Assembly (NCBI RefSeq): GCF_016464385.1
Contig: NZ_JADMLH010000001.1
Coordinates: 643,431-707,430 of the forward strand
Reading direction: 5' to 3'
DNA from: Nucisporomicrobium flavum
GTDB taxonomy: Bacteria; Actinomycetota; Actinomycetes; Mycobacteriales; Micromonosporaceae
Length of the DNA: 64,000 bases
Positions 34,429-41,212 of the stretch are shown one piece after another (positions within the stretch are counted from its first letter, which is position 1; each line of letters opens with the position of its first letter). The notes under the pieces were generated by a model. The model did not search any database, was not told the DNA's origin, and worked only from the letters and a program-made list of their open reading frames with translations. A program made the translations under genes and the position numbers.

Positions 34429-34698
34429 TCAGGAGCTCAGGTGCACGGGCTTGTGGGTGAACTGCTCGATGTCGCCCGCGGCCACGTCGAGCAGCTGGTA
34501 AGCGAGGTCCGCGAGGGCGCGCGCGCTGGCCAGCTCGTCCCCGATCTCCGGCACCTCGCGGTCGGACGGCCGGCGCCTCGCCTCACCGCGGCCGCACACC
34601 GTACGGGAACCACGCAGGATCGCGTCGGCGTGGGTACGGCGCTCGTCCTCGTGCTCACTGATGTTGATCTCGACTGTCCAGGTCCGTACGTGTGTCAT
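34429..34698 (-). CDS. DUF1876 protein (Rv1738-like, possible ribosome hibernation factor)
   Basis: An 89-residue protein clearly matching the DUF1876 family: TWTVEINISEHEDERRTHADA at the start, then DREVPEIGDELASARALADLAYQLL and a C-terminal DIEQFTHKPVHLSS. This is the pattern of M. tuberculosis Rv1738, one of the most strongly DosR-induced genes. Its structure resembles hibernation-promoting factors, so a role in silencing ribosomes in non-growing cells has been proposed. ATG 34698 has a GGAGG site. A GGGACCAATGGCCC box lies 65 bases upstream. The cNMP-domain gene follows. Confidence 0.93.
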   Translation of the reverse strand: MTHVRTWTVEINISEHEDERRTHADAILRGSRTVCGRGEARRRPSDREVPEIGDELASARALADLAYQLLDVAAGDIEQFTHKPVHLSS

Positions 34699-34762
34699 GA
34701 CGGCACCTCCGTCGGTCGTGGAGCGTTTCCCCCATCCCAGCGCGCGGAGCTGCCCCGCCCCA

Positions 34763-34776
34763 GGGCCATTGGTCCC
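34763..34776 (-). promoter_or_regulatory. DosR-like box, DUF1876 operon
   Basis: Minus strand GGGACCAATGGCCC, flanked as GGGG...TGG like the USP box, 65 bases upstream of the DUF1876 start. Confidence 0.7.
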
Positions 34777-34818
34777 CGTCGCGCCGCCCGTTCCTCCCCG
34801 GCGGCGCCCGCCGCCGCG

Positions 34819-34832
34819 GGGCCGTTGGACTC
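34819..34832 (+). promoter_or_regulatory. DosR-like box, aldolase-flavodoxin operon
   Basis: GGGCCGTTGGACTC, a weaker match (one arm decayed), 54 bases upstream of the aldolase start. The stronger box at 34763-34776 is also shared by this divergent region. Confidence 0.5.
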
Positions 34833-34885
34833 TGGGCCGGCCGGGCCGTCCGGGGCGAGGGTGGGCGCAAGGAAAGGAGGCCGCC

Positions 34886-35779
34886 ATGACAACGCGGCTG
34901 CGGCTGGCCGGATGCGGGCTCAGCGCGGGCAAGAAGGCCCGCCTGCACCGGATCCTCTACAAGCACGGACTGGGCAACGGCACGGCGCTGTTCCTGCCGT
35001 ACGACCAGGGCCTCGAGCACGGACCCCGGGACTTCTTCGCCGACCCGATCGCCGCCGACCCCCGGTACATCGTCAAGCTGGCCGTGGAGGGCGGGTTCAA
35101 CGGCATCGCGATGCAGGTGGGGCTCGCGGAGAAGTTCTTCTGGGACTTCGCCGGCGAGGTCCCGCTGATCCTCAAGCTGAACGGCAAGACCGACATCCCC
35201 TCCGACGAGCGGGCCCTGTCGCCGCTGCACGCCTCCGTGGAGGACGCCGTGCGCCTCGGTGCGGACGCCGTCGGCTACACGCTCTACGTCGGCAGCCCCG
35301 CCCAGGACGCCGACTTCGCCCAGTACCGCACCGTCCGGCAGGAGGCCCAGCGGCTGGGCATGCCGCTGATCGTGTGGGCGTACCCGCGCGGCGAGGCGAT
35401 CGAGCACAAGGGCGGCAAGGACTCCTTCTACGCCGTGCACTACGCCGCCCGTACCGCCAGCGAACTGGGCGCCGACGTCGTCAAGGTCAACTTCCCGCAC
35501 CCGGAGAAGAAGGCCGACGTGCCGCCGGTGTACGCCGCGGACTACAGCAGCCAGGAGGCGATCGACGCCGTCGTGCGGGCCGCCAACCGGACCATGGTGC
35601 TGGTCTCCGGCGGGTCCCGGGCCGGCGACGACGTGATGCTCGAGAAGGCACAGGAGTCGATGTCGGCCGGCGCCACCGGGCTGATCTTCGGCCGCAACGT
35701 CTGGCAGCGCGAGCACGACGAGTCCCTGCGTTTCGTCGACCGGCTGCGGGAGATCCTCGCCAAGTACCCCACGCCGTAG
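34886..35779 (+). CDS. Class I fructose-bisphosphate aldolase, DhnA/FbaB type
   Basis: A 297-residue Schiff-base aldolase of the archaeal/DhnA type: FLPYDQGLEHGPRDFF (substrate-binding Asp/Glu), ILKLNGKTDIPSD, WAYPRGEAIEHKGG, ADVVKVNFPHP with the likely Schiff-base Lys200, and VLVSGGSRAGDD for the phosphate. It interconverts fructose-1,6-bisphosphate with dihydroxyacetone phosphate and glyceraldehyde-3-phosphate without a metal, so it keeps working when Zn or redox conditions change. It has an AAAGGAGG ribosome binding site and is followed nine bases later by a flavodoxin gene. A DosR-like box lies upstream. GAPDH in the same island can use its product. Confidence 0.92.
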   Translation: MTTRLRLAGCGLSAGKKARLHRILYKHGLGNGTALFLPYDQGLEHGPRDFFADPIAADPRYIVKLAVEGGFNGIAMQVGLAEKFFWDFAGEVPLILKLNGKTDIPSDERALSPLHASVEDAVRLGADAVGYTLYVGSPAQDADFAQYRTVRQEAQRLGMPLIVWAYPRGEAIEHKGGKDSFYAVHYAARTASELGADVVKVNFPHPEKKADVPPVYAADYSSQEAIDAVVRAANRTMVLVSGGSRAGDDVMLEKAQESMSAGATGLIFGRNVWQREHDESLRFVDRLREILAKYPTP

Positions 35780-35788
35780 GAGGCGGGC

Positions 35789-36304
35789 ATGAAAGCGCTG
35801 ATCATCTTCGAGTCCATGTTCGGCAACACCCAGTCCATCGCCTGCGCCATCGCCGAGGGGCTGCAGGACACGTACGAGGTCAACGTCGCCGACGTGTCCG
35901 GCAGGCCCCGGGCACACGGCATCGACCTGCTGGTCGTCGGCGGCCCCACGCACGCGTTCAGCATGAGCCGGGCGTCCACGCGCGAGGACGCGGCCCGCAA
36001 GGGCACGGTACGCCAGGGCTCGACCGGGCCCGGCCTGCGCGACTACTTCGACTCGTCGCCGGTGCTGCACGGCATCGCCGCGGCTGCCTTCGACACGAAG
36101 ATCAACAAACCGCTGGTCCCGGGCTCGGCGGCCCGCCGGGCGCAGAAGGAACTGCGCCGGCTCGGCTGCAGCATCGTGCTGCCGGCCGAGAACTTCCTGG
36201 TCACCGACACGACCGGCCCGCTGGTGGAGGGCGAGCGCGAACGGGCCCGGAAGTGGGGCGCAGCGCTGGCGGCCGCCGCCGCGGAGCAACGCCACAAGGT
36301 CTGA
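35789..36304 (+). CDS. Flavodoxin-family protein
   Basis: A 171-residue FMN-binding fold: KALIIFESMFGNTQSIACAIAEGL, the flavodoxin phosphate loop, then DLLVVGGPTHAFSMSR and a C-terminal LPAENFLVTDTTGPLVEGE. It could carry electrons for pyruvate:flavodoxin oxidoreductase or for activation of pyruvate formate-lyase, both encoded in the island. This partnership is inferred from the neighbourhood. The family also includes flavodoxin/nitric oxide synthase-like proteins of unknown role. Probably co-transcribed with the aldolase; a strong hairpin follows. Confidence 0.9.
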   Translation: MKALIIFESMFGNTQSIACAIAEGLQDTYEVNVADVSGRPRAHGIDLLVVGGPTHAFSMSRASTREDAARKGTVRQGSTGPGLRDYFDSSPVLHGIAAAAFDTKINKPLVPGSAARRAQKELRRLGCSIVLPAENFLVTDTTGPLVEGERERARKWGAALAAAAAEQRHKV

Positions 36305-36314
36305 CGCAAGAGGG

Positions 36315-36340
36315 GGCGGCGGCGCATCCGCGCCGCCGCC
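36315..36340. terminator. Bidirectional terminator between flavodoxin and USP genes
   Basis: GGCGGCGGCGC and GCGCCGCCGCC form an 11-pair perfect stem with loop atcc, 11 bases after the flavodoxin stop and 20 bases before the convergent USP stop. Confidence 0.8.
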
Positions 36341-36359
36341 TTCGCATGTCCGCCGGTGG

Positions 36360-37295
36360 TCAGTGCCGGCGCGCCGCCGCGGGCCGCCGGGCGCCACGGC
36401 CGGCACGGGCCGGCTTGGGTACGGTCCAGCCGGGCGGGACGAGCAGGACCGGGCAGGCCGTCTGGCGCAGCAGCGTCCCGCCGAGGGAGCCGTACAGCAG
36501 CTCCACGAACCGTCCGCTGCGCCCCATGCCGGCGACCAGCAGCCGCCCGCGCCGCGACGCCCGTTCCAGGGTGTAGCCGATGTCCACGTCGTGCACGAGC
36601 AGCCGTTCCACCTCGACGCCGGGGAACCGCGCGTCCCAGCCCTCCAGCGCACCGGCGAGCCGGGCGTCGGCCGCGCGCCGGGCCACGGCGAACCCGCTCG
36701 ACGGCGAGGCCACGGCCGGTCCCGCGCCGGTGTACGTCCACACGTGCAACGCCACCAGCCGGCTGCCCGTGGCGGCGGCCTCCTCGAACGCGTACCTCGT
36801 GGTGGCGGCCGCGCCGTCGCGCGTGGAGACGGCCAGCACCACCGGGCCGCGCCCGGGAACGACGCCACGGTGCACCAGCAGCGGGCAGGACCCGTGGTGG
36901 GCCAGGTACGCGGTGGTGGACCCCCAGCTCGGCCGGGTCAGGATCACGTCGCGGTGCCCGACCACGAGCAGCCGGGCGTGCTCGGACCGCTCGACCAGCA
37001 CCTGGGCGGCGCTGCCGCCGGCCAGCTCGGTGCTCACGTCGAGGTCCGGGATCCGCAGCCGGGCCCGGCGCTCGGCGAGGTCCAGCAGGTGGACCCCGTC
37101 GTCCTGGGTGGGGAACGCGCCCCGGATCCGGAACGCGCCGGAGTAGTGGCCGGGCCACACGTGCACGATGAGCAGCGGTGCGCGCAGGCGGGCGGCCTGG
37201 TCGGCGGCCAGATCCACGGTCTCCGGATGGGAGCGCGATCCGTCGATGCCGACCACCACGGGCAGGTCTCGCTTCGACGACACGACGCTGTGCAT
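36360..37295 (-). CDS. Tandem universal stress protein
   Basis: A 311-residue protein with two UspA domains. Domain 1 starts LPVVVGIDGSRSHPETVDLAADQA, and domain 2 starts VVLAVSTRDGAAATTRYAFEEAA. Both ATP loops deviate: VVGHRDVILTRPSWGS, and VAGMGRSGRFVELLYGS with Gly replaced by Arg. It may therefore not bind ATP, unlike the other USPs here. The C-terminus is Arg/Ala-rich. The ATG has no good Shine-Dalgarno, so a start a few codons off is possible. It is divergent from the WS/DGAT gene, with a DosR-like box between. Confidence 0.9.
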   Translation of the reverse strand: MHSVVSSKRDLPVVVGIDGSRSHPETVDLAADQAARLRAPLLIVHVWPGHYSGAFRIRGAFPTQDDGVHLLDLAERRARLRIPDLDVSTELAGGSAAQVLVERSEHARLLVVGHRDVILTRPSWGSTTAYLAHHGSCPLLVHRGVVPGRGPVVLAVSTRDGAAATTRYAFEEAAATGSRLVALHVWTYTGAGPAVASPSSGFAVARRAADARLAGALEGWDARFPGVEVERLLVHDVDIGYTLERASRRGRLLVAGMGRSGRFVELLYGSLGGTLLRQTACPVLLVPPGWTVPKPARAGRGARRPAAARRH

Positions 37296-37346
37296 ATCCG
37301 GACCGTAGGCGCGTACGGCGACACGGCGGCACGGCCGGTGGACCGT

Positions 37347-37360
37347 GGGATACGGGTCTT
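37347..37360 (-). promoter_or_regulatory. Weak DosR-like box, USP / WS-DGAT divergent region
   Basis: Minus strand AAGACCCGTATCCC keeps GACC and CCC at consensus spacing, 52 bases upstream of the USP start and 98 upstream of the divergent acyltransferase. It is the weakest of the series. Confidence 0.4.
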
Positions 37361-37457
37361 TCGGCAGGGTCACGCCGCCTCTGTGCCCTGCTGCCCGGCA
37401 TGCCCACCCGGTCCGGTGGCTCTGCCGGCGGCGCGCCGGCCCCGCGAGACTGGCGCC

Positions 37458-38786
37458 ATGGCCGCGTACGCCGAGCCCGTGACCGACGCCGACCGGGCCT
37501 TCCTGGCCATGGACACCGGTTCGGTGCCCGTGCAGTTCGCCGCCGTGCTGGAGCTGGACCGGCGCCTCGACCCGGCCCTGGTCACGCGGTTGCTCGCCGA
37601 GCGCGTCCCACGCACCCGGCGGCTGACGCAGCGCATCGCCGCCCGGGGCCCGGTGCGGGGTCCGGTGTGGCAGGACGACGGGTCGTTCACCGTCGCCCGG
37701 CACCTGGAGGTGCGCTCCTGCCCGCCGCCCGGAGACGGGCCGGCGCTGACCTCGGTGGCCATGGAGCTCGTCATGCGCCGGCTGCCGCGCGACCGTCCGC
37801 TGTGGCGGGCTGCGCTCGTCGACGGCCTGGCGGGCGGGGGCAGCGCGCTGATCCTGGTGGTCCACCACGTCGTCGCGGACGGCATCAACGGGCTGGCCCT
37901 CCTCGCCGAGCTCGCCGACGGCCCGGATCCGGGCCCGGCGCCGGAACCCGGATCGCCGGCGGCGCCCGTTCGCCGTACCGCGCGTCTGCGGCGGCTCGTC
38001 CCCGCCATGGTGGCCGCCGGCGGGCTGGCACCGGACCGCGCCGAGCCCTGTTCGCTGACCGGCCGTACGGGCCCGGACCGTCAGGCCGCCGTGGTGAGCG
38101 CCGCCGTGCCCGGCCTGCGGGCAACCGCGCACCGCCACGGCGCCACGGTGCACGCCGCGCTCCTGGTTGCGGTGGCGAACACGCTGCACCGGGTCCTCGC
38201 CGGGCGCGGCGAGAGCGTCGGATCCGTGGTGATCGCGGTCCCGGTGGCGGGCGACCACGGCGGCCCCGGATCACCCGGAACCGTGGCGAGCCCGATGCTG
38301 GTGACGGCCGCGGCGGGCGGGTCCGCCGCGGAGCGGCTGCGGGCGGTGGCGGAGGACGTACGCCGGCGGCGCGCGCTCGCGGCCGGTCCCGCACCCGTCG
38401 CGCTGCTCGGCCGGTCGTTCCGGCTGTTCGCCCGGCTCGGCGGCTACGGCTGGTACATGCGCCGGCAACGACGGCTGCACACGCTGGTGAGCTTCATCCG
38501 AGGGCCCGACCGGCCGCTGCGGTTCGGCGGCGCCACGGTCCGCCGGCTCATCCCGCTGGTCGTCGGCGGCGAGACGAACCTGACGGTGACGTTCCAGGCC
38601 ATCTCGTACGCCGGCACGCTCGCCGTCACCGCGGTGGCGGACCCGCGGGCCTGCCCGGACCTGCCGGTGCTGGGCGCGTACCTAGCGGAGGAGCTGGCGC
38701 TGCTCGGCGGCGCGGGGCCGCCCGGGCCGCCCGGGGCGACCATCGGCCCTGGCAGCGGACAAGGAGCGCGCGCACAGTCGGAGTGA
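37458..38786 (+). CDS. WS/DGAT-type wax ester synthase / diacylglycerol acyltransferase
   Basis: A 442-residue acyl-CoA-dependent acyltransferase. The active-site HHxxxDG motif is seen as VVHHVVADG at 135-143, preceded by PLWRAALVDGL, and the C-terminal half has LVSFIRGPDRPLRFGG and ETNLTVTFQAISYAG, typical of the bacterial WS/DGAT family. It makes triacylglycerols or wax esters at the membrane or lipid bodies. The M. tuberculosis homologue tgs1 is DosR-controlled and drives lipid storage in dormancy. The ATG start places PVTDADRAFLAMD at the usual N-terminus. The next gene begins 33 bases later. Confidence 0.9.
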   Translation: MAAYAEPVTDADRAFLAMDTGSVPVQFAAVLELDRRLDPALVTRLLAERVPRTRRLTQRIAARGPVRGPVWQDDGSFTVARHLEVRSCPPPGDGPALTSVAMELVMRRLPRDRPLWRAALVDGLAGGGSALILVVHHVVADGINGLALLAELADGPDPGPAPEPGSPAAPVRRTARLRRLVPAMVAAGGLAPDRAEPCSLTGRTGPDRQAAVVSAAVPGLRATAHRHGATVHAALLVAVANTLHRVLAGRGESVGSVVIAVPVAGDHGGPGSPGTVASPMLVTAAAGGSAAERLRAVAEDVRRRRALAAGPAPVALLGRSFRLFARLGGYGWYMRRQRRLHTLVSFIRGPDRPLRFGGATVRRLIPLVVGGETNLTVTFQAISYAGTLAVTAVADPRACPDLPVLGAYLAEELALLGGAGPPGPPGATIGPGSGQGARAQSE

Positions 38787-38819
38787 GGTCATCGGCCGCC
38801 CTGATGCTGGAGGTGGACG

Positions 38820-40031
38820 ATGTCCGAGCAACCGACGGTGCAGTTCCCCTCGGCGGCGGAGCCCGGGCCGCGGCGCCGCCGGCCCTGGCAGGTAGCCCTC
38901 ATCGCGGCGGTCGCCACCCTCGTCCTGGTCCTGCCGATCGGGCTCTACCTGCTGCTACGCCACGACACCGGGCCGTCCGCGCAGCCGGGCACACCCGCGC
39001 CGGCCACCACCTCGGACGCCCCGCAGACCAGCGCCTCGCCGTCGTCCTCCGGCCCGGCCACCGGCACGCCGCCGACGGCGCCGGACGGGCGGATCAGCGC
39101 GCGGACGCTGGGCAACAGCATCCTTGACATCCCGCCGTGGCCCGTGGACAACGTCCGGGGCCCCTCCGGCAGACAGCATTTCCACGACGGCACGGTCACC
39201 CTGCCCGAGCGGATCGGCGCCTACAACAAGCCGCCCTACGGCAGGGAGCTCGCGATCCTCGGCGTGGCGTACGGCGACGTCGACCGTGACGGCGCCGACG
39301 AGACCGTCGCCGGCATCGGATGCTTCATCGAGGGCGGCAGCAAGCAGCTCGTCGCGTTCGACCGTGACACTGCCGGCCACATCGTGACGCTGGGGCGCGT
39401 GGTGGCGACCACCGGCGAACTCCGCGACATCAGCGACGAGGGCGTCACCGTCGTGAACAGCGTGGTCCGCGCGCGCGTCGGCGACTTCCAGCGATGCTGC
39501 GACGACCAGACACCGCAGAAGTGGCAGGTCCGCGGGTACGCCCTCCGGCACGGCACCTTCCGCCAGGTCAGCGGGCCGACCGTCATGACGCCCAACCCGT
39601 CGGTCACGCAGACCACGGTCCACGCCGGTGATCTGACGCTCGGACCGGCCGTCTCCGGTTACCGGTACGGCACCCTCGCCGTCACGGTCACGCACGGCTG
39701 GGGCTTCCGGCCGGCGCACCTGACCATGTGGTTCAGTTCGTCCGCCGGACTCGAGCGGGCGGGAACCAGCTGGCCACCGGTCACCGTGGAGCCGACCAGG
39801 TTCCATGTGACGCTGCAGCCGCCTCCGGGGCAGGACAGCCGTACCTACCGGTTCGCGTTCCGCGCGCCGGCGGCCGTGAGCACCGGGACGATCCACGTCG
39901 AGGCGGCCGGCAGCGATCGCGACGGGTCCTACCTGAGCGAGGCCGTGCCGTGGGACAACTCCGACGCCGCGGTCGTGGGCAGCGTGGGCTTCCTGGTGGC
40001 CGCCGGGCCGGCCGACGCTCCGTGGCGGTGA
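38820..40031 (+). CDS. Membrane-anchored extracytoplasmic protein of unknown function
   Basis: A 403-residue protein with an Arg-rich cytoplasmic N-terminus (PGPRRRRPWQ), one membrane helix (VALIAAVATLVLVLPIGLYLLL, about 25-46), and a Thr/Ser/Pro-rich spacer to about residue 95. An extracellular domain of about 300 residues follows. It contains VAYGDVDRDGADETVAGIGCF, which resembles an FG-GAP/VCBS-type acidic repeat and may bind calcium, and a CC pair in FQRCCDDQT. No family was recognised for the rest. It lies just downstream of WS/DGAT and may share its transcript. The ATG has a GGAGG site. Confidence 0.75.
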   Translation: MSEQPTVQFPSAAEPGPRRRRPWQVALIAAVATLVLVLPIGLYLLLRHDTGPSAQPGTPAPATTSDAPQTSASPSSSGPATGTPPTAPDGRISARTLGNSILDIPPWPVDNVRGPSGRQHFHDGTVTLPERIGAYNKPPYGRELAILGVAYGDVDRDGADETVAGIGCFIEGGSKQLVAFDRDTAGHIVTLGRVVATTGELRDISDEGVTVVNSVVRARVGDFQRCCDDQTPQKWQVRGYALRHGTFRQVSGPTVMTPNPSVTQTTVHAGDLTLGPAVSGYRYGTLAVTVTHGWGFRPAHLTMWFSSSAGLERAGTSWPPVTVEPTRFHVTLQPPPGQDSRTYRFAFRAPAAVSTGTIHVEAAGSDRDGSYLSEAVPWDNSDAAVVGSVGFLVAAGPADAPWR

Positions 40032-40207
40032 GTGCCCGGGACAAGGCGGACCCACCGGCGGGCGCTCCTCGAGCCCTGCGGCGGGAAAGGCGACTGCCAT
40101 CGGCGGACTCGCCACCGTGGTCCCGTCACCACCTGCGCCACCCGAGGCTTTCACCCCGGTACCGGTGGGTTCCCTACCAGGATGCTCCGGCCCGGGTCCG
40201 GGCTCCA

Positions 40208-40221
40208 GGGCTGTTGGTCCC
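40208..40221 (+). promoter_or_regulatory. DosR-like box, distal, upstream of USP-Pat operon
   Basis: GGGCTGTTGGTCCC; the complement GGGACCAACAGCCC followed by TGG resembles the USP and DUF1876 boxes. It is 106 bases upstream of the USP start and 38 bases from the proximal box, as if a tandem pair. Confidence 0.55.
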
Positions 40222-40259
40222 GTACTGCCGCCGGCCGCCCGGGCCCGGCCCGCGGGTTC

Positions 40260-40273
40260 AGGACCTTCTGCCC
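40260..40273 (+). promoter_or_regulatory. DosR-like box, proximal, USP-Pat operon
   Basis: AGGACCTTCTGCCC, 54 bases upstream of the USP start, 11 of 14 identical to the box of the pyruvate formate-lyase gene. Confidence 0.6.
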
Positions 40274-40327
40274 TGCCCGGACCCATCGGCACCGGCCGAT
40301 GATCGGGGGAGGACGAGGGGAGGAACC

Positions 40328-41212
40328 ATGACGACCAGGGCGATCATCGTGGCGACGGACGGGACGGCGTACGGCGAAGCCGCCGTGCAGTGGGCGGCAC
40401 GCGAGGCCGAGCGCCGCGGGTCGCTGCTGCGGATCACGTACGTGTACGACTGGGAGTGGCGCGAAGCGCGTTTCGACTACAGCAACGAGTACGCGGACGC
40501 CGCGCGGCACACGGCGGAGGCGATCACCACGAAAGCCTGCGGCCAGGCGCGTGCGGTGGCTCCCTCCGTACGCATCGAGACCGACACCCTCATCGGGCAC
40601 GCGTCCGCCCGCCTGCTCGCCGCGGCCGAGAGCGCCGAGCTCATGGTGCTGGGCAGCCGCGGGCGGGGCGGGTTCGCCAGCCTGCTGCTCGGCTCGGTGA
40701 GCCAGCGGGTGGCCACGCATGCGCTCTGCCCCGTGGTGGTCGTCCGCGGCCGCGGTGACGTCACCGACGGGCCCGTCGCGGTCGGCGTCGACGACTCCCC
40801 CGCCGCCGAGCACGTCCTGGGCGTGGCCTTCGAGGCGGCCGCGAGCCGGGGCAGCGCGCTCGCCGTCGTCCGGTCGTACCTGCCTCCCGTGCCGCTGTGG
40901 CTGGCCGGCACCGTGCCGGCGGCCGAGGTCTCGACGCCCGAGGCCGACGCCGCCGAGCGGGCCCGCCTGGCCGAGCTCGTCGCGCCGTGGCAGGCGAAGT
41001 ACCCCGGCGTCGCGGTCGAGACGATGCTCTCGCACGACAGCGCCGCCGCGGTCCTCGTGGGTGTCTCGCACGGCGCCCAGCTGATCGTCACCGGCACGCA
41101 CGGCCACGGCGTCGTCGCCGGTACCTTCCTCGGCTCGACGACCATGCAGCTGCTGCACCACGCCGACTGCCCGGTTCTCATCGCGCGCAGCCCGGGGAAG
41201 CGGACGCCATGA
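40328..41212 (+). CDS. Tandem universal stress protein with two intact ATP loops
   Basis: A 294-residue protein with two UspA domains, both with full G-x2-G-x9-G-S loops: VLGSRGRGGFASLLLGS and VTGTHGHGVVAGTFLGS. It probably binds two ATP and senses energy state. The ATG has GAGGGGAGG upstream. Its stop overlaps the start of a GNAT/acyl-CoA synthetase gene (ATGA). In mycobacteria a USP is regulated by acetylation by a Pat-type enzyme, so this coupling may pair enzyme and target. That last point is inference. Confidence 0.93.
   Translation: MTTRAIIVATDGTAYGEAAVQWAAREAERRGSLLRITYVYDWEWREARFDYSNEYADAARHTAEAITTKACGQARAVAPSVRIETDTLIGHASARLLAAAESAELMVLGSRGRGGFASLLLGSVSQRVATHALCPVVVVRGRGDVTDGPVAVGVDDSPAAEHVLGVAFEAAASRGSALAVVRSYLPPVPLWLAGTVPAAEVSTPEADAAERARLAELVAPWQAKYPGVAVETMLSHDSAAAVLVGVSHGAQLIVTGTHGHGVVAGTFLGSTTMQLLHHADCPVLIARSPGKRTP

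Noticed and set aside
38787..38812. DosR-like box before the 38820 gene (GAGGTCATCGGCCG)
   Set aside because: Only 9 of 14 positions match, the outer GGG/CCC is broken, and it lies too close to the start codon compared with the other boxes.
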